Below are positions 54,342 to 64,000 of a stretch of DNA of 64,000 nucleotides, piece by piece. A model generated the notes under the pieces. The model was not told the DNA's origin and made no database searches. It saw only the letters and a program-made list of their open reading frames with translations. Positions within the stretch are counted from its first letter, which is position 1, and each line of letters starts with the position of its first letter. Position numbers and translations under genes: made by a program. Source of the DNA: Metellina segmentata (lineage: Eukaryota; Arthropoda; Arachnida; Araneae; Tetragnathidae); the NCBI GenBank assembly GCA_947359465.1, contig OX375873.1, positions 139,063,916 through 139,127,915 of the forward strand. Direction: 5' to 3'.

Positions 54342-54884
54342 GCTATACATACACATGTGTGAAACCGTTTACTTTACATCGAAACAAAACATTGTTTAGA
54401 TTTAATCTAAAGCCATTTTTCCTAGCTTTAGTTAGTTATTTTCCAAAGTACTGTAAAATTTTGAATCAAAAACAAAAAAATTATTTAACTCGTAATGAAA
54501 ATAAACGATACATTTGAAAGTAATCTGACAATTAGTTTCATAGTTAAAATATTTCGTTATGAGCATGTGGTTTCAATAGTTTCTTTCATGTTCCTGTGAG
54601 GATAATTAAACACTTAACTCTCATTCTGTATCCGCTAATAAAAAGACAGTAGTTTTGTATTTCTGAGAGATACTTCTCATTTAAATGTCTTGTTAGAGTT
54701 CTGAAAGTCATCTAAACACGGTTAAATGGTTAGACATATTTAAATTATACTACACCAACCAGTTTCCAATTAAGTATTACCTCGTAAATGCCATTGTTAT
54801 TTTCTGCATCAAGCTTCGTGAGTTGAATACATATCTGAATGTTTGCTCCAATCAACTTCCTCGCGAACAAAAGGAGCTGGTGAA

Positions 54885-55080
54885 CTTAAATTCTGTCTTG
54901 GCCTCAAATCTCGTCACGTTGGAGTGGTGTAGAAATTTGGAGAGGTGGGGTGGGGTGTCAGATCAGGTGTGACCTCGACGTTTGACCGTAGTTCAAAATT
55001 ACGTGGTATTGTTTTCGAATCTTTCATTTCGGGTTTCATCCGGACCGTTGATAACACCAGTGCGGCGTAAATTAATTACC
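54885..55080 (+). mobile_element. SINE-A body, plus orientation, headless
   Basis: GTCTTGGCCTCAAATCTCG, TTTGACCGTAGTTCAAAATT, ATCTTTCATTTCGGGTTTC and CAGTGCGGCGTAAATTA follow the family order. The tRNA head is missing at the left. Confidence 0.65.
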
Positions 55081-55142
55081 TTACCAATCAATTCCTGGAT
55101 GAAGAATTAACCAATTCAAGACATAGTTTAAAATTTACTGCA

Positions 55143-55445
55143 GGTAGGTAATTGAACTAACGTCGCACTAGATCAACCGGGCTAGTAAGGACTGTCCTTG
55201 ATCCATCCCGAAGTGAACGATCCGAGGAAAACACAGAATCATTATGAACTATGGTCAGATGACGAGATCTTGACCTCATCTTACATCCCTTTCTCCAAAC
55301 TTCCACGCCACGCCTACGCGAATACATTTGAGGCCATGACAGATACAAGGTGTACCTTTCCCTCCCCCATACATGACGGGGGTTGGTTGGATCGAGTATC
55401 GAACTCGCAACCCTCCAGTTGCTAATCTGTCACTCTTAACAGTTA
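55143..55445 (-). mobile_element. SINE-A copy, minus orientation
   Basis: Nearly full length: ACTAACGTCGCACTAGATCA, TTGATCCATCCCGAAGTG, ATGGTCAGATGACGAG, CCACGCCTACGCG and TCGAGTATCGAACTCGCAAC at the head end. It faces the opposite way to the copy at 54885-55080. Confidence 0.8.
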
Positions 55446-55566
55446 CGGAGTAAGACTTATTTTTGTTTCAAAAGTATCATTTATACATGGATACTTGATT
55501 TATAAGTTATTGAAAAAACGAAACAACTATACCACATAACTTTCTGTTTCAGTATTATTATTATTT

Positions 55567-55625
55567 TTTGCCGCCCAACGGGTCTAGTGGTTAAGGTTCC
55601 TGGTTCGAATCCAGGGTTAGGGCAT
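55567..55625 (+). repeat. tRNA-like head, anticodon arm missing
   Basis: GGGTCTAGTGGTTA is a D-arm/A-box match and CCTGGTTCGAATCCAGG a perfect T stem-loop. Only a few bases lie between them, so no anticodon arm can form. It is best read as a tRNA pseudogene or SINE head; the hAT at 55650 inserted just downstream of it. Confidence 0.6.
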
Positions 55626-55641
55626 GGATGTAAATTGTGCA

Positions 55642-57354
55642 GTCTTTTGTAGGGATGTCAACTCTCAGAAAATAACAGATTTTTCTTTCGTCCGGTTATA
55701 ACTGCCCCGGTTTAACCGAGTAAAAATAAACCGTTTTTTAAATAACCGGAAAAAATAACCGATTTTAAAAAAATTCAAGGTGTTTCTATTTAGTTGTCTA
55801 TATTAAATGCTAAATGTCGTTAACTGTTTTTATTTATCACATCACAACTGTTAAAAAAATTCACATTAATTCAAAAATAAACCAAAACTTAATTGTTTCA
55901 AAATAAAGGTACACAAACTAATAAAATAATTAAAACATAAGTTACCTTGATAATATTGTTTTATCTATTCAATCCAATATTTTTTATATACTCTGCTCAT
56001 AAATACTCGTTTAGTTATATGCTGGTTAGTTAATCGACTTCTGTCATCCGAAACCACAGAATTCAGAGTAAATACTAACCTTTCAGATAGCACTGAACTT
56101 CCTTCAACTGTCAAATACTTAAAAGCTAACAACACTAATTCAGGCGAACATGTCTTTCTTTGATCCTAAAATTCAAGTGAACTACTATCCCTTAACAACA
56201 GAGGCCTCTTCAAATATAGTTTGAGCTCATCGGGAAAGTAAGCATCTGCACCCTGCGATTTTTGAAAAATGGATTTGTAAACTTTTTGTCATGTGTTGCC
56301 CAAAGAAGGCTTGGGTTTGTTGAATCGGAACTCTCTGGTAATGCTGAAGGAGGCGAATTTTTACCTAAGTGATTCAGGCAGTGCGTCAACTCTTTGCTGA
56401 CTTGAGAAACTGCTTGAGTAGCATTTGTGGAAGACATATACAGTTTTTTTAATCTGGGGTCAGAAAGAGACGCTTTGCACAGAAGAGGGTTGGCAAAAAT
56501 TACATTGAGCTTCGTTTTTATTTAGTTTAGCAAAATATTTCCAAACATTCGACGAAGGCATAGCGGTTAGACGGTGGGATGAAAACTGTGCAGTATCCGT
56601 AACTTAAAATTACATAAATAGAACACTATCAGAGGAAAGGAATAAGAAAAATGATTAACTGCACAGACTGTAGCCACCTAGTCGCATGTATTGTAATGAA
56701 TTATTGTGATTGCTATCTCGAATACATTATAAGATCTTATTCACTTACTTTATTGCTTGTTTTCCATTTTGTTGATGAATACTTGTCATCTCTGTTTGCG
56801 AAAACGAAAATTCAGGCCATTTACATTTAAGCACACTTATTAAAAACACGAGGCGAAACACTTCTCCATAAATCAGATAAAAATATATAATAAAATAGAT
56901 AACCGAAAGCACTTTCCCAAACATTACTTGCCCCCGATTCCGACTCGACGCATGTAGAGATTTGTGTTAGACATCTTCTGTTCAATTTTACATCGTAATG
57001 AAACGTTGTTTGGTATAAATGTTTTTTAGATCATCGCTCACCCCTTTGTATATACTTCAATCCGCACAGACTAAACAATGTAAAGTCACGGGAGTGGTTG
57101 AAAAGGGATATAAACTATATGGATCTTGAAAAATCAGTTACGAAAAAAGAACCATTTGCATTCCATGAACACAGGTCACAAATATAATTTTCTTGAATTT
57201 TCGGGGCCTTTTTTTTCTACGGTTATTAGTTTTTAAAATAACAACCGCGGTTATAACAGTGCCTAGAAAACACCGAAAAAACCGGTTAATCGAAATGAAA
57301 AAAAAAACGACTTATCGGTTTAACCGGACGGGGATTGACATCCCTAGTCCTTTG
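55642..57354 (-). mobile_element. Dead hAT element with 8-bp target duplication
   Basis: The element spans 55650-57346 (1697 bp). Both ends read TAGGGATGTCAA inward, followed by CGTCCGGTTA on each side. The flanks GTCTTTTG (55642-55649) and GTCCTTTG (57347-57354) form an 8-bp duplication with one difference, the hAT hallmark. The minus strand holds scraps of a ZBED-type hAT transposase. The internal region is far shorter than an intact transposase would need. Confidence 0.92.
56000..56437 (-). pseudogene. hAT transposase C-terminal remnant
   Basis: A minus-strand frame at 56437-56210 (SSTNATQAVSQVSKELTHCL) is followed by frames reading KYLTVEGSSVLSERLVFT then SDDRSRLTNQHITKRVFMS. This is the dimerisation block with the conserved SER..F and R.RL signatures near the transposase end. 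The frame is broken more than once and the catalytic region is missing. Confidence 0.75.
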
Positions 57355-57525
57355 TTAGGAGCAATGATGGCCCTCTCACTGGATCTTCACAAGTGGGCAT
57401 CAATTCTGGCCTTGTAGTGGCCAATGATTCAAGCTGGCCAATTGACACTATGTGTTGAGTGTTTGCTTTCATTGCACCATAAATTGCTTTTTGGGTCATT
57501 CAATATCAATTCAACAGCTCTCAAG

Positions 57526-57714
57526 CTCGATAACTCCAATTTCAACAAACATTGGTGAGCGGGTACTCTTGGGAGCAAATCAAATCAAATCAAAATAGGT
57601 TTTTCCTTCGATATCTCCAATTTGAACAAATATTGATGAGTAGGTACTATTTTAGCAGCAAATCAAAAATGCGCTCTCAGCCTCGATACCTCCAGTTTTA
57701 ACAAACATCGGAAG
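57526..57714 (+). repeat. ~78-bp tandem repeat, interrupted third unit
   Basis: CTCGATAACTCCAATTTCAA (57526), TTCGATATCTCCAATTTGAA (57607) and CTCGATACCTCCAGTTTTAA (57682) start three units. Unit 3 stops at the mariner-like element and resumes at 58988 with TGTACTGTTTTGG..GTAAATCAAA. Confidence 0.8.
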
Positions 57715-58987
57715 TAAGCTGTTCGGACATTTTTTTAACGATTTCGATGATCTGTAAAAAAACTTATGCTACGAATGATCTCTATTTTAGCAACAGTTAA
57801 ATAGAAAAAGTATAACTTACAGTCTGCTAACTTAGAATTTGTTTACTTTCAAAATGGAGTTTTTAAACCAGAAATGGATGAAAGATATGTTTCCGCTCTT
57901 TCCGAGAGAATTAGGTTTATTCAATTATTCAGAAACGCTGTAAAAGTCATGGTTTTTTGATGTCTACAGTAACGATAAGTAATATCATTAAAGAAAAAGA
58001 AAAATTGTAATAATACCCCTTTCAAATACGCATTCAAAAAAATAATTTATGAGAATTTTTGTAAGGTAAGATCTTTAATTTTAAAAGAGAATCCACCAGG
58101 TCAAAGGACTATTGCAAAGTCATTAAAATGTTTAGTTTTAACTGTAATGAAAACAATTAACAGATCTTAAAAAGGCCAAAACATACAATGCTTATCATCT
58201 GTCTACGACATAATGCAGAACGTAAAAGTCGCAGCAGAATTCTCTATCAAAAGCATTTATCTGGAGAAAGATGGGAAAATGTTGCAACCATAGACGAGCC
58301 GTGTGTGTGCTTAAATGATTAAAAAAAAATAATAATTTATCATCATAAAAGAGAAGAAAAATATCTTAAAACGTGGTTCAAGGAATCTAAAGAAACTTTC
58401 TCAAAGGCATTTATGATTGTTGCCGGTTTGGCATGCAATGGAAATCAAAAGTAAAGAGAAGAAAAAATGCAAAAATCAACTCCTACATACTATAAGGACC
58501 ATATTTTATCCCCAATATTCAAAAAAGAAATACCATATCTTTATCCACAGTGGCAACACTCAGTAGATCTGCACAAAGGATAAACCAAGCAGTCACACAT
58601 CTAAATCCACTGTTAAGTTCTTGAAATTTTTTTTTACAAGAAATTGGTATCAAGTCAATACCCGTTATTGATATTCCTGCTAAATCTTCAGATGTCCAGA
58701 GACCCATGTCAAGAAAGCCATAGACCTTTTTGTCTTGTGACTTTTAAAAAGAGCATAATCGAAACGGCGTCCGAAAACCAATCAAGGCCTTTGGAAAACT
58801 GAAACAGGAATGGGGCAAAATACCTCTATCGATGCTTACAAAAGCCATTATTATTATAGAAATTAAGGTGTAGAAAGATAGTAAACAATAAGGGCTATGA
58901 AATAGAACATTTTAAACGCAAAAAAATTCAAGCAGAAAACTTATCTTCACTCCGTTAAAATCATTAATAAAATGTCCGAACAGCCTA
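57715..58987 (+). mobile_element. Dead mariner-like element 2
   Basis: The ends read TAAGCTGTTCGGACATTTT on the left and, in reverse complement, TAGGCTGTTCGGACATTTT on the right, with TA on both sides. The 1.27-kb length fits a complete mariner-family element. It lies inside the third unit of a minisatellite, whose remainder continues on the far side. Confidence 0.9.
57868..58890 (+). pseudogene. Mariner-family transposase pseudogene 2
   Basis: The N-terminal DNA-binding part starts MDERYVSALSERIRFIQLFR. After several breaks come KENPPGQRTIAKSLK, YHLSGERW-like text with ATIDEPCVCLND (first Asp) and TFSKAFMIVAGLACNG. Then come YYKDHILSPIFKKEIPYLYP and VDLHKG with a one-base insertion disrupting the second Asp motif, and IPAKSSD. 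Many stops and shifts. The wording differs from the DD34D mariner at 4063-5398, so this is another lineage. Confidence 0.8.
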
Positions 58988-59442
58988 TGTACTGTTTTGG
59001 TTGTAAATCAAATTTGACAAATTTTTAAGAAATCGTTCGATTCGTTAAAAAATAACACAATTAAAAATATTTGAATTCTTGCGTACATTTTAAACTTTAG
59101 GAACAACTTTGTTTTTGATACTTTGAGTTAAGTTAGCTTCATTGCTATTTTTCAATCAGTTTAAAGCTTATTAAACACGGTTTAACAATTTATAAACTTT
59201 GCCGAATGTTTCTCAGAAATTTAAAATATAAAATGAATTTTTATTTCTGAAACCTTCATTTTTTGTCTAATAAACTCAAACGTTCTGTGTTTCAAGTTGA
59301 AACATTGAATACATTTTAAGATTATTAAGTATTACTTCGTTTTTGACTGAAACATTTTACATAGCGTTCAATGGGCAATATATGTATGCAAATTGTTGCT
59401 TCGGGTTAGAAATGTAGATGGCGTTGCCTATAAACGCCGCCC
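58988..59442. other. AT-rich DNA upstream of BEL/Pao 2
   Basis: After the minisatellite remnant no feature is clear. Part of it may be the 5' LTR of the next element, whose left edge I could not set. Confidence 0.35.
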
Positions 59443-59561
59443 TGTTATGTAGTATAAGTGTATCGTCAGTAGCAATAAAATTCTCGAACGAGAAGGTTGT
59501 GTCAAAAGAGCCTTAATTGGAAAAGAAAGAAATGAAACACCAGGAGTATCGGCCCCAAACA

Positions 59562-59579
59562 TTGGTGTCAGAAGTAGGG
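59562..59579 (+). promoter_or_regulatory. BEL/Pao 2 primer-binding-site candidate
   Basis: TTGGTGTCAGAAGTAGGG follows a CA dinucleotide (59560-59561), the expected 3' end of an LTR. The form resembles tRNA-primed sites common in animal LTR elements. Confidence 0.55.
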
Positions 59580-59962
59580 TTGAGTAGATGGATGGATCTT
59601 CTGAGGGTTTCCAGATGTTTGAAGTAGGGAGTTGAAAAAGTCTAGTTTTGAGGTGGGTGAAATTTTTTTTTCTTTGGAACTTTGGAATGTGTTATGTAGG
59701 ATTTTGTTGATGTGTTGAAGATTTGATCGTTTGTGGGACTTATTGTTGCTGGGAAGAATTGGTATTGTTGTGTATGAGGTTATGCTGTATAGGAGATGTA
59801 TTAGATATGTTGTGCTGTTAGGTTATGTTGCTTACGATTTTAGTTTAATTAGCGTTAAATTTTTGGAAGTGTGTTGGTAAACGCGTAGTCAGGTTTGAGT
59901 TGATTATTGGAACTGTGTTTAGTTGTTTGTATAATCTTTGTGAGGATTTGTTTTGAATAAGT

Positions 59963-60765
59963 ATGGCAGAACTTGATAAACTGAAAATGAAACGCACGGT
60001 GATTCGTACTGGAACATCAAAATTAGTATATAAGATAGACGCTAAGATTCGGGAATTAGCAGGTTTAGATGATAAAGAGAATGCAATTATTGCGTTAAAA
60101 GAATTTCTCGAGCAATTAGTAGAGAAGGAAAATGCGCTCGAAAGTTTAAATTTAGAAATCGAAGCAAAAATCGATGCAACGGAAATAGAGTCGGAGGTTA
60201 CATCTTCCGAAGAATATTCAGAAAAAATTATTCTATGGAAGCAGAGAATAACTAATCAAATTGATAGGTTTACTAAAGTTGTGACTAATATAGTCAATGT
60301 TGTACCTGAATCAGCTGGAGCAATAGCTCAAATGTTTAGTAACCACAATATAAGAGAGGCGAAAAAGGTTAAATTACCAAAATTAAGTATTAGAACACAC
60401 TATGGGGATCCAGCTTATCGCTCGAATTCTTTAATCAATTTGAAAATGCTATTGATAAAAATACGAATCTAACTAAAGTTGATAAATTTAATTATTTGAA
60501 GTCATATTTAGGGGGCACGGCAGCTAATTGCATAAACAGATTTGCTTAAACTTCTGAAAATTACGATGCAGCTTTAGGATTATTAAAGAGTCGTTTCGGT
60601 AATAAAAATTACATTAATTCAGACCCATCTCAATGAGTTACTAAGAATTCCTCCAGTTAAAATATAAGTGACATAGCTGGTTTAAGAAAATTATTCAATA
60701 AAGCCGAAACACAAGCAAGATGTTTAGAAGCGTTGGGGGTAGAAACACAAACTTTCGGTAATTAG
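59963..60765 (+). pseudogene. BEL/Pao 2 gag
   Basis: Starts MAELDKLKMKRTVIRTGTSK, then a charged helical region to VKLPKLSIRTHYGDPA, the BEL gag signature. The frame breaks near 60410 and continues in another frame (EFFNQFENAIDKNTNLTKVD, LGGTAANCI). Stops fall near 60547, 60637, 60662 and 60762. The first 169 residues are unbroken. Confidence 0.85.
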
Positions 60766-61342
60766 TTGAGCACTATTCTGTTCGATAGAATACCAAAAGA
60801 TCTTGTGTTAGAATTCAATAGGACACACACAGAAGAAAATTGGAATTTTAAGGATTTGTTTGATTTTCTTGATAAGAAAATTCAATCCAGAGAACGAACG
60901 TATTCATATCGGTTTAAATCGGAAAATTATGAAAATTCAAGCAGCGAATATAAAAGTAATTATAGAAAATCGGATACTTATTATAACATTTAACAACAAT
61001 CGATATGCATCTCCATCAACTGTTAATTATATGGTTAGTGCAAAGAGAAATTGTGTGTTTTGTAATAGTTCTGAGCATGAGTTTTGTGAAAATAAAACTT
61101 TAGAGGAAAGAAAAAATAAACTTAAAATGGATAGACGCTGTTTTAGATGTTTCTCTAAGTTCCATTTCGCACGTTTCTGCAAGGCTAAAATTCAGTGTAG
61201 CATTTGCAAGAGTACATCTCATAGTAATTGGTTACATAAAAACGAAACCGCGATGAGAAAACGAATGATAGAGCGGAGGAATCACCCGATTCAATTATTG
61301 CTTAATGTAATTCGTCTGTTACCAGTTCAAATATTTTATTAG
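60766..61342 (+). pseudogene. BEL/Pao 2 gag end and zinc knuckles
   Basis: LSTILFDRIPKDLVLEFNRT (60766 on) is the gag C-terminal helix region. After a shift near 60990 come three Cys/His modules: CVFCNSSEHEFC, CFRCFSKFHFARFC and CSICKSTSHSNWLH. This is the BEL pattern of consecutive knuckles for RNA binding. Confidence 0.87.
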
Positions 61343-61356
61343 CGACGTGTTCAGTA

Positions 61357-61845
61357 ATGGCTTGCTTAGAAAAAGGTTCAAAACTTATACGAATTTTCTT
61401 GGACAATGGTTCCGAACGTTCTTGGATGACGAAAAAGTTAGCGGATAATTTAAAAGTGTCAATTATTCGAAAAGAAAGATTATCGGCCTATTCCTTTGGC
61501 TCGGTAAAACCAGTGGGAAAAATATTTAGCGTTGCAAAATTAAAGTTATCCAACAGAAATAATTCTAAACAATGTATAGAAATAGAGGCGTTAATTACAG
61601 AAAAAATTAGAGTAGCACCCATAGCAATTCCAAACTCGATCGTGCAAAATGATCTGAAAAGGCGAGGAATAATTTTAGCTGACACTTGTAAAAGTGAGGA
61701 TCAAAGTATCCATATTTTAACTGGGGCAGATGTTTTTTTTTTTTTGGATGTAATCGTCGATGCAGATCCAAAAAATAAACAAATTGAGCTGATTACGAAC
61801 TATCTTTGGCCTTACATTGCAAGCGATTTAGGGGGAAAGTCATAA
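61357..61845 (+). pseudogene. BEL/Pao 2 protease
   Basis: An open frame of 162 residues. The active-site triplet reads Asp-Asn-Gly (IRIFLDNGSERSWMTKKL), where Asp-Ser/Thr-Gly is usual. ILTGADVFFFLDVIVDA is the second landmark, next to a T10-class homopolymer at 61735-61746 that may have shifted phase. The frame ends at a TAA at 61843-61845. Polyprotein cleavage is the family role; this copy is probably inactive. Confidence 0.8.
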
Positions 61846-62315
61846 ATCCCGCGAGGGTGTGGTGTCTGCTAATTTAAGCATCGTACCAGATGTTTGGGAC
61901 TTGGAATGTATGGGAATCAGTATGCGGGACGAGCTTCTATTGCTGACAAATGCGTTCTTGATGATTTCGAAAACAATTTGAGGTTCGTTAAGCTTCGGTT
62001 TCCTAAAGCTTCGGTTTCCTAAGAAAACGTAGCCGTGATCTAGCGGCCGTGATGTATCGGTGGGTGACGTCACTAAAACGTTGTTTATACTAACACATGG
62101 TGTTGGTTTCCTAGAGAGCGGTGTTTGTGAGCGTAACGAAATTTATCGGAGCCGCCATTTCCATGACTGTCGTCATAGCGGTCTCAAACAGTTGGAGAAC
62201 GTTTTTTCTCTTGTAGCGGCCACATTTCATTTCCTGCTCCAAGCGATTCGAGCCAAGAAGAGCAATATAAATAAAAAATTTTGACTGCCATTGAACAATT
62301 CGTTTTTGTAAAATC

Positions 62316-62565
62316 GGGATCGTTAAACACAGAATAAAAATTTCAACGGATTCGAAATCTGCGGAAAACTTGACACCAGATCGATACCTTAAATGTGATT
62401 TTCTTTGAATAAATAATTAATTATTTAATACATAATTAAATAATCAAATGGTAAATAATTGAACAATAAAACTGTTTTTTATATCGATCTGGCGTAGAAA
62501 TTTACGCTGATTTGAAATCTGTTGACATTTTCACTCTACCTTCAACGATCCCGAAGTTAGGAACT
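62316..62565. repeat. Palindromic module P in dimer copy 1
   Basis: Left arm CGGGATCGTTAAACACAG through TTTCAACGGATTCGAAATCT to CCAGATCGATACC pairs with the right arm TATCGATCTGGCGTAGA through GATTTGAAATCTGTTGA to CAACGATCCCG. The arms are ~75 bp around an AT-rich centre. The same module recurs at 63071-63310 and, decayed, at 27420, 34800 and 46610. Confidence 0.8.
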
Positions 62566-63070
62566 TTGAACTAGAGAATAAAAAACCACTTTGTTTTGTT
62601 TCTCGAATAAAATAAACCACGACAGCCGTCTGTGTTGCCCATTCTCCAACGTATTCTATCCGCCTAAGTTGACACCTTGGATTCTTGTTTAGACGGCCGT
62701 CTAGTTATGCCCGCGGCATCATGACGTATCACGGCTGTTAGATAACGGCTTCACTTTCTAAGGAAACCAAAGCTTAAGAAAGCGTAGCCGTGATCTAGCG
62801 GCCGTGATGTATCGGTGGGTGACGTCACTAAAACGTTGTTTATACTAACACATGGTGTTGGTTTCCTAGAGAGCGGTGTTTGTGAGCGTAACGAAAATGA
62901 TCGGAGCCGCCATTTCCATGACTGTCGTCATAGCGGTCTCAAACAGTTGGAGAACGTTTTTTCTCTTGTAGCGGCCAGATTTCATTTCCTGCTCCAAGCG
63001 ATTCCAGCCAAGAGGAGCAATATAAATAAACATTTTTGACTGCCATTGAATAATTCGTTTTTGTAAAATC

Positions 63071-63310
63071 GGGATCGTTATACACAGAATAAAAATTTCA
63101 ACGGATTCGAAATCTGCGGAAAATTTGACACCAGATCGATACCTTAAATGTGATTTTCTTTGAATAAATAATTAATTATTTAATACATAATTAAATAATC
63201 AAATGGTAAATAATTGAATAATAAAACTGTTTTTGATATCGATCTGGCGTAGAAATTGACGCTGATTTGAAATCTGTTGAAATTTTCACTCTACCTTCAA
63301 CGATCCCGAA
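63071..63310. repeat. Palindromic module P in dimer copy 2
   Basis: Nearly identical to 62316-62565, about 755 bases downstream. Confidence 0.85.
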
Positions 63311-63530
63311 ATTAGGAACTTTGAACTAGAGAATAAAAAACCACTTTGTTTTGTTTCTCGAATAAAAGAAACCACGACAGCCGTATGTGTTGCCCATTCT
63401 CCAACGTATTCTGTCCGCCTAAGTTGACACCTTGGATTTTTGTTTAGACGGCCGTTTAGTTATGCCCGCGGCATCATGACGTATCACGGCTGTTAGATAA
63501 CGGCTCCACTTTCTTAGGAAACCAAAGCTT

Positions 63531-64000
63531 CAATGGAAAATAGGAGACTCGCTTGTTAAGGAAAACGGAACCAATCATTTTAAATAGTAACTTCCCTTTA
63601 GCAGAGAAAAGAAAGGTTTGAGGAATTAAAAAGAAGTTTCGATAGTAATGAATGGGTGACAAACGAATATAAAGAAATATTGCAGGATCAGCAGAATAAA
63701 GGAATAATAGAAGAGTGTGATTGGAATACAAATGAATATTTTATGCACCATAGAGCTGTTGTGAGAGCTGAAAAGGATACTACAAAAGTTCGCATGATTT
63801 TCAACTGTAGTTCAAAAGCTAAAGAAAATCTTTCACTCAATGACTGTTTAGAAACTGGACCAAATTTGAATCCGAATATTCTAGATGTTATTCTAAAGTT
63901 TAGGAAGTTTAAAATTGCGTTTAGTGCCGACATAGAAAAGGCGTTTTTAATGACCAGCATTGCTGAAGTGGACAGAAAATATTTAAAGTTTCTTTGGCTA
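63531..64000 (+). pseudogene. BEL/Pao 2 reverse transcriptase, start
   Basis: QWKIGDSLVKENGTNHFK resumes the pol frame directly after the dimer. A stop/shift near 63585-63615 follows. From 63617 one frame is open to the window end: RFEELKRSFDSNEWVTNEYK, YFMHHRAVVRAEKDTTKVRM (finger region), LSLNDCLETGPNLNPNILDV and FSADIEKAFLMTSI with the first catalytic Asp. The palm with the second Asp pair lies beyond the window. Confidence 0.93.

Larger units (their letters stand above)
61990..63530. mobile_element. Tandem dimer of unclassified ~755-bp TIR element
   Basis: Copy 1 (62012-62769) and copy 2 (62776-63524) are ~97 percent alike and head-to-tail, separated and flanked by AAGCTT (61990, 62006, 62770, 63525). 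The ends are inverted: GGTTTCCTAAGAAAACGTAG on the left and, reversed from the right, GGTTTCCTAAGAAAGTGGAG, continuing through CCGTGAT. Copy 2 lacks the first ~10 bases. Removing everything between the outer AAGCTT copies joins BEL frames (FVKL with QWKIGD). The interior has CRE-like TGACGTCA and module P. No transposase is present, and the superfamily is unclear. Confidence 0.85.
59443..64000 (+). mobile_element. BEL/Pao LTR retrotransposon 2, truncated by window end
   Basis: Contains a primer-binding-like site, gag, zinc knuckles, protease and the start of reverse transcriptase in order. It is interrupted at 61990-63530 by a tandem dimer of another element. It is a different lineage from BEL/Pao 1, since gag and protease wording share only family motifs. 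No 3' LTR lies in the window, so the 5' LTR limits are not defined. Confidence 0.85.

Noticed and set aside
55567..55625. Functional tRNA gene
   Set aside because: T arm is perfect, but there is no room for an anticodon arm between D arm and T arm.
62060..63039. Conserved 74-residue protein present twice (62060-62284 and 62815-63039)
   Set aside because: Conservation is explained by recent duplication of a non-coding element; the frame has no motif and lies in a CpG-rich terminal region.

Overview
The window is animal, almost certainly arthropod, nuclear DNA. It is AT-rich, has spliced exons with GT..AG borders and contains no operons. It is saturated with decayed transposons (Ty3/Gypsy, BEL/Pao, mariner/Tc1, hAT, piggyBac-like, PIF/Harbinger-like) and tRNA-headed SINEs. 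The only host gene I can defend is the 3' part of a receptor-type guanylate cyclase of the Gyc76C class. An arachnid, perhaps a spider, is my impression from the repeat mix; the sequence does not prove it.

Layout. 1-5640: an inverted-repeat composite (371-3222) with a minus-strand transposon-type pseudogene, then a broken Gypsy integrase split by a complete-length dead mariner (4063-5398), then a Gypsy RNase H scrap lying in the wrong order. 5640-12200: non-coding DNA with minisatellites, a TTAA-flanked MITE and a ~155-bp tandem repeat. 12206-23640 (minus): four exons of the cyclase, separated by ~3-4 kb introns that hold SINEs, MITEs, a foldback element and a Tc1 remnant. No further upstream exon was recognised. 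24-28 kb: SINEs, tandem repeats and an unidentified coding-like stretch. 28.39-36.1 kb: a Gypsy gag-pol copy cut by a TTAA-flanked piggyBac-like element (30334-31653) and by a TTA-flanked Harbinger-like element (33736-36015). 37-46 kb: SINEs and two solo LTRs of one family in opposite orientation, each with its own 4-bp target duplication. 46.3-49.4 kb: no gene seen. 49.39-54.34 kb: a BEL/Pao element with near-identical LTRs, stop codons and an apparent in-frame loss of the integrase core. 55.65-57.35 kb: a dead hAT with an 8-bp target duplication. 57.7-59.0 kb: a dead mariner-like element inside a minisatellite. 59.4-64 kb: a second BEL/Pao element, split by a tandem dimer of an unclassified ~755-bp TIR element and running off the window.

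How it fits together. The cyclase exons join in phase and carry the purine-selecting, metal-binding and transition-state residues of a guanylyl cyclase. They are followed by a long tail with four R-R/K-R-x-S sites and a C-terminal class I PDZ ligand. The rest is a record of nested insertions, several of which can be verified because removing the insert and one target duplication restores a reading frame. I found no defence system, biosynthetic cluster or other concerted novel system. The most original material is the set of possibly undescribed non-autonomous elements: the TTAA MITE with palindromic modules, the AAGCTT-bounded dimer, and a palindromic module shared by unrelated elements.
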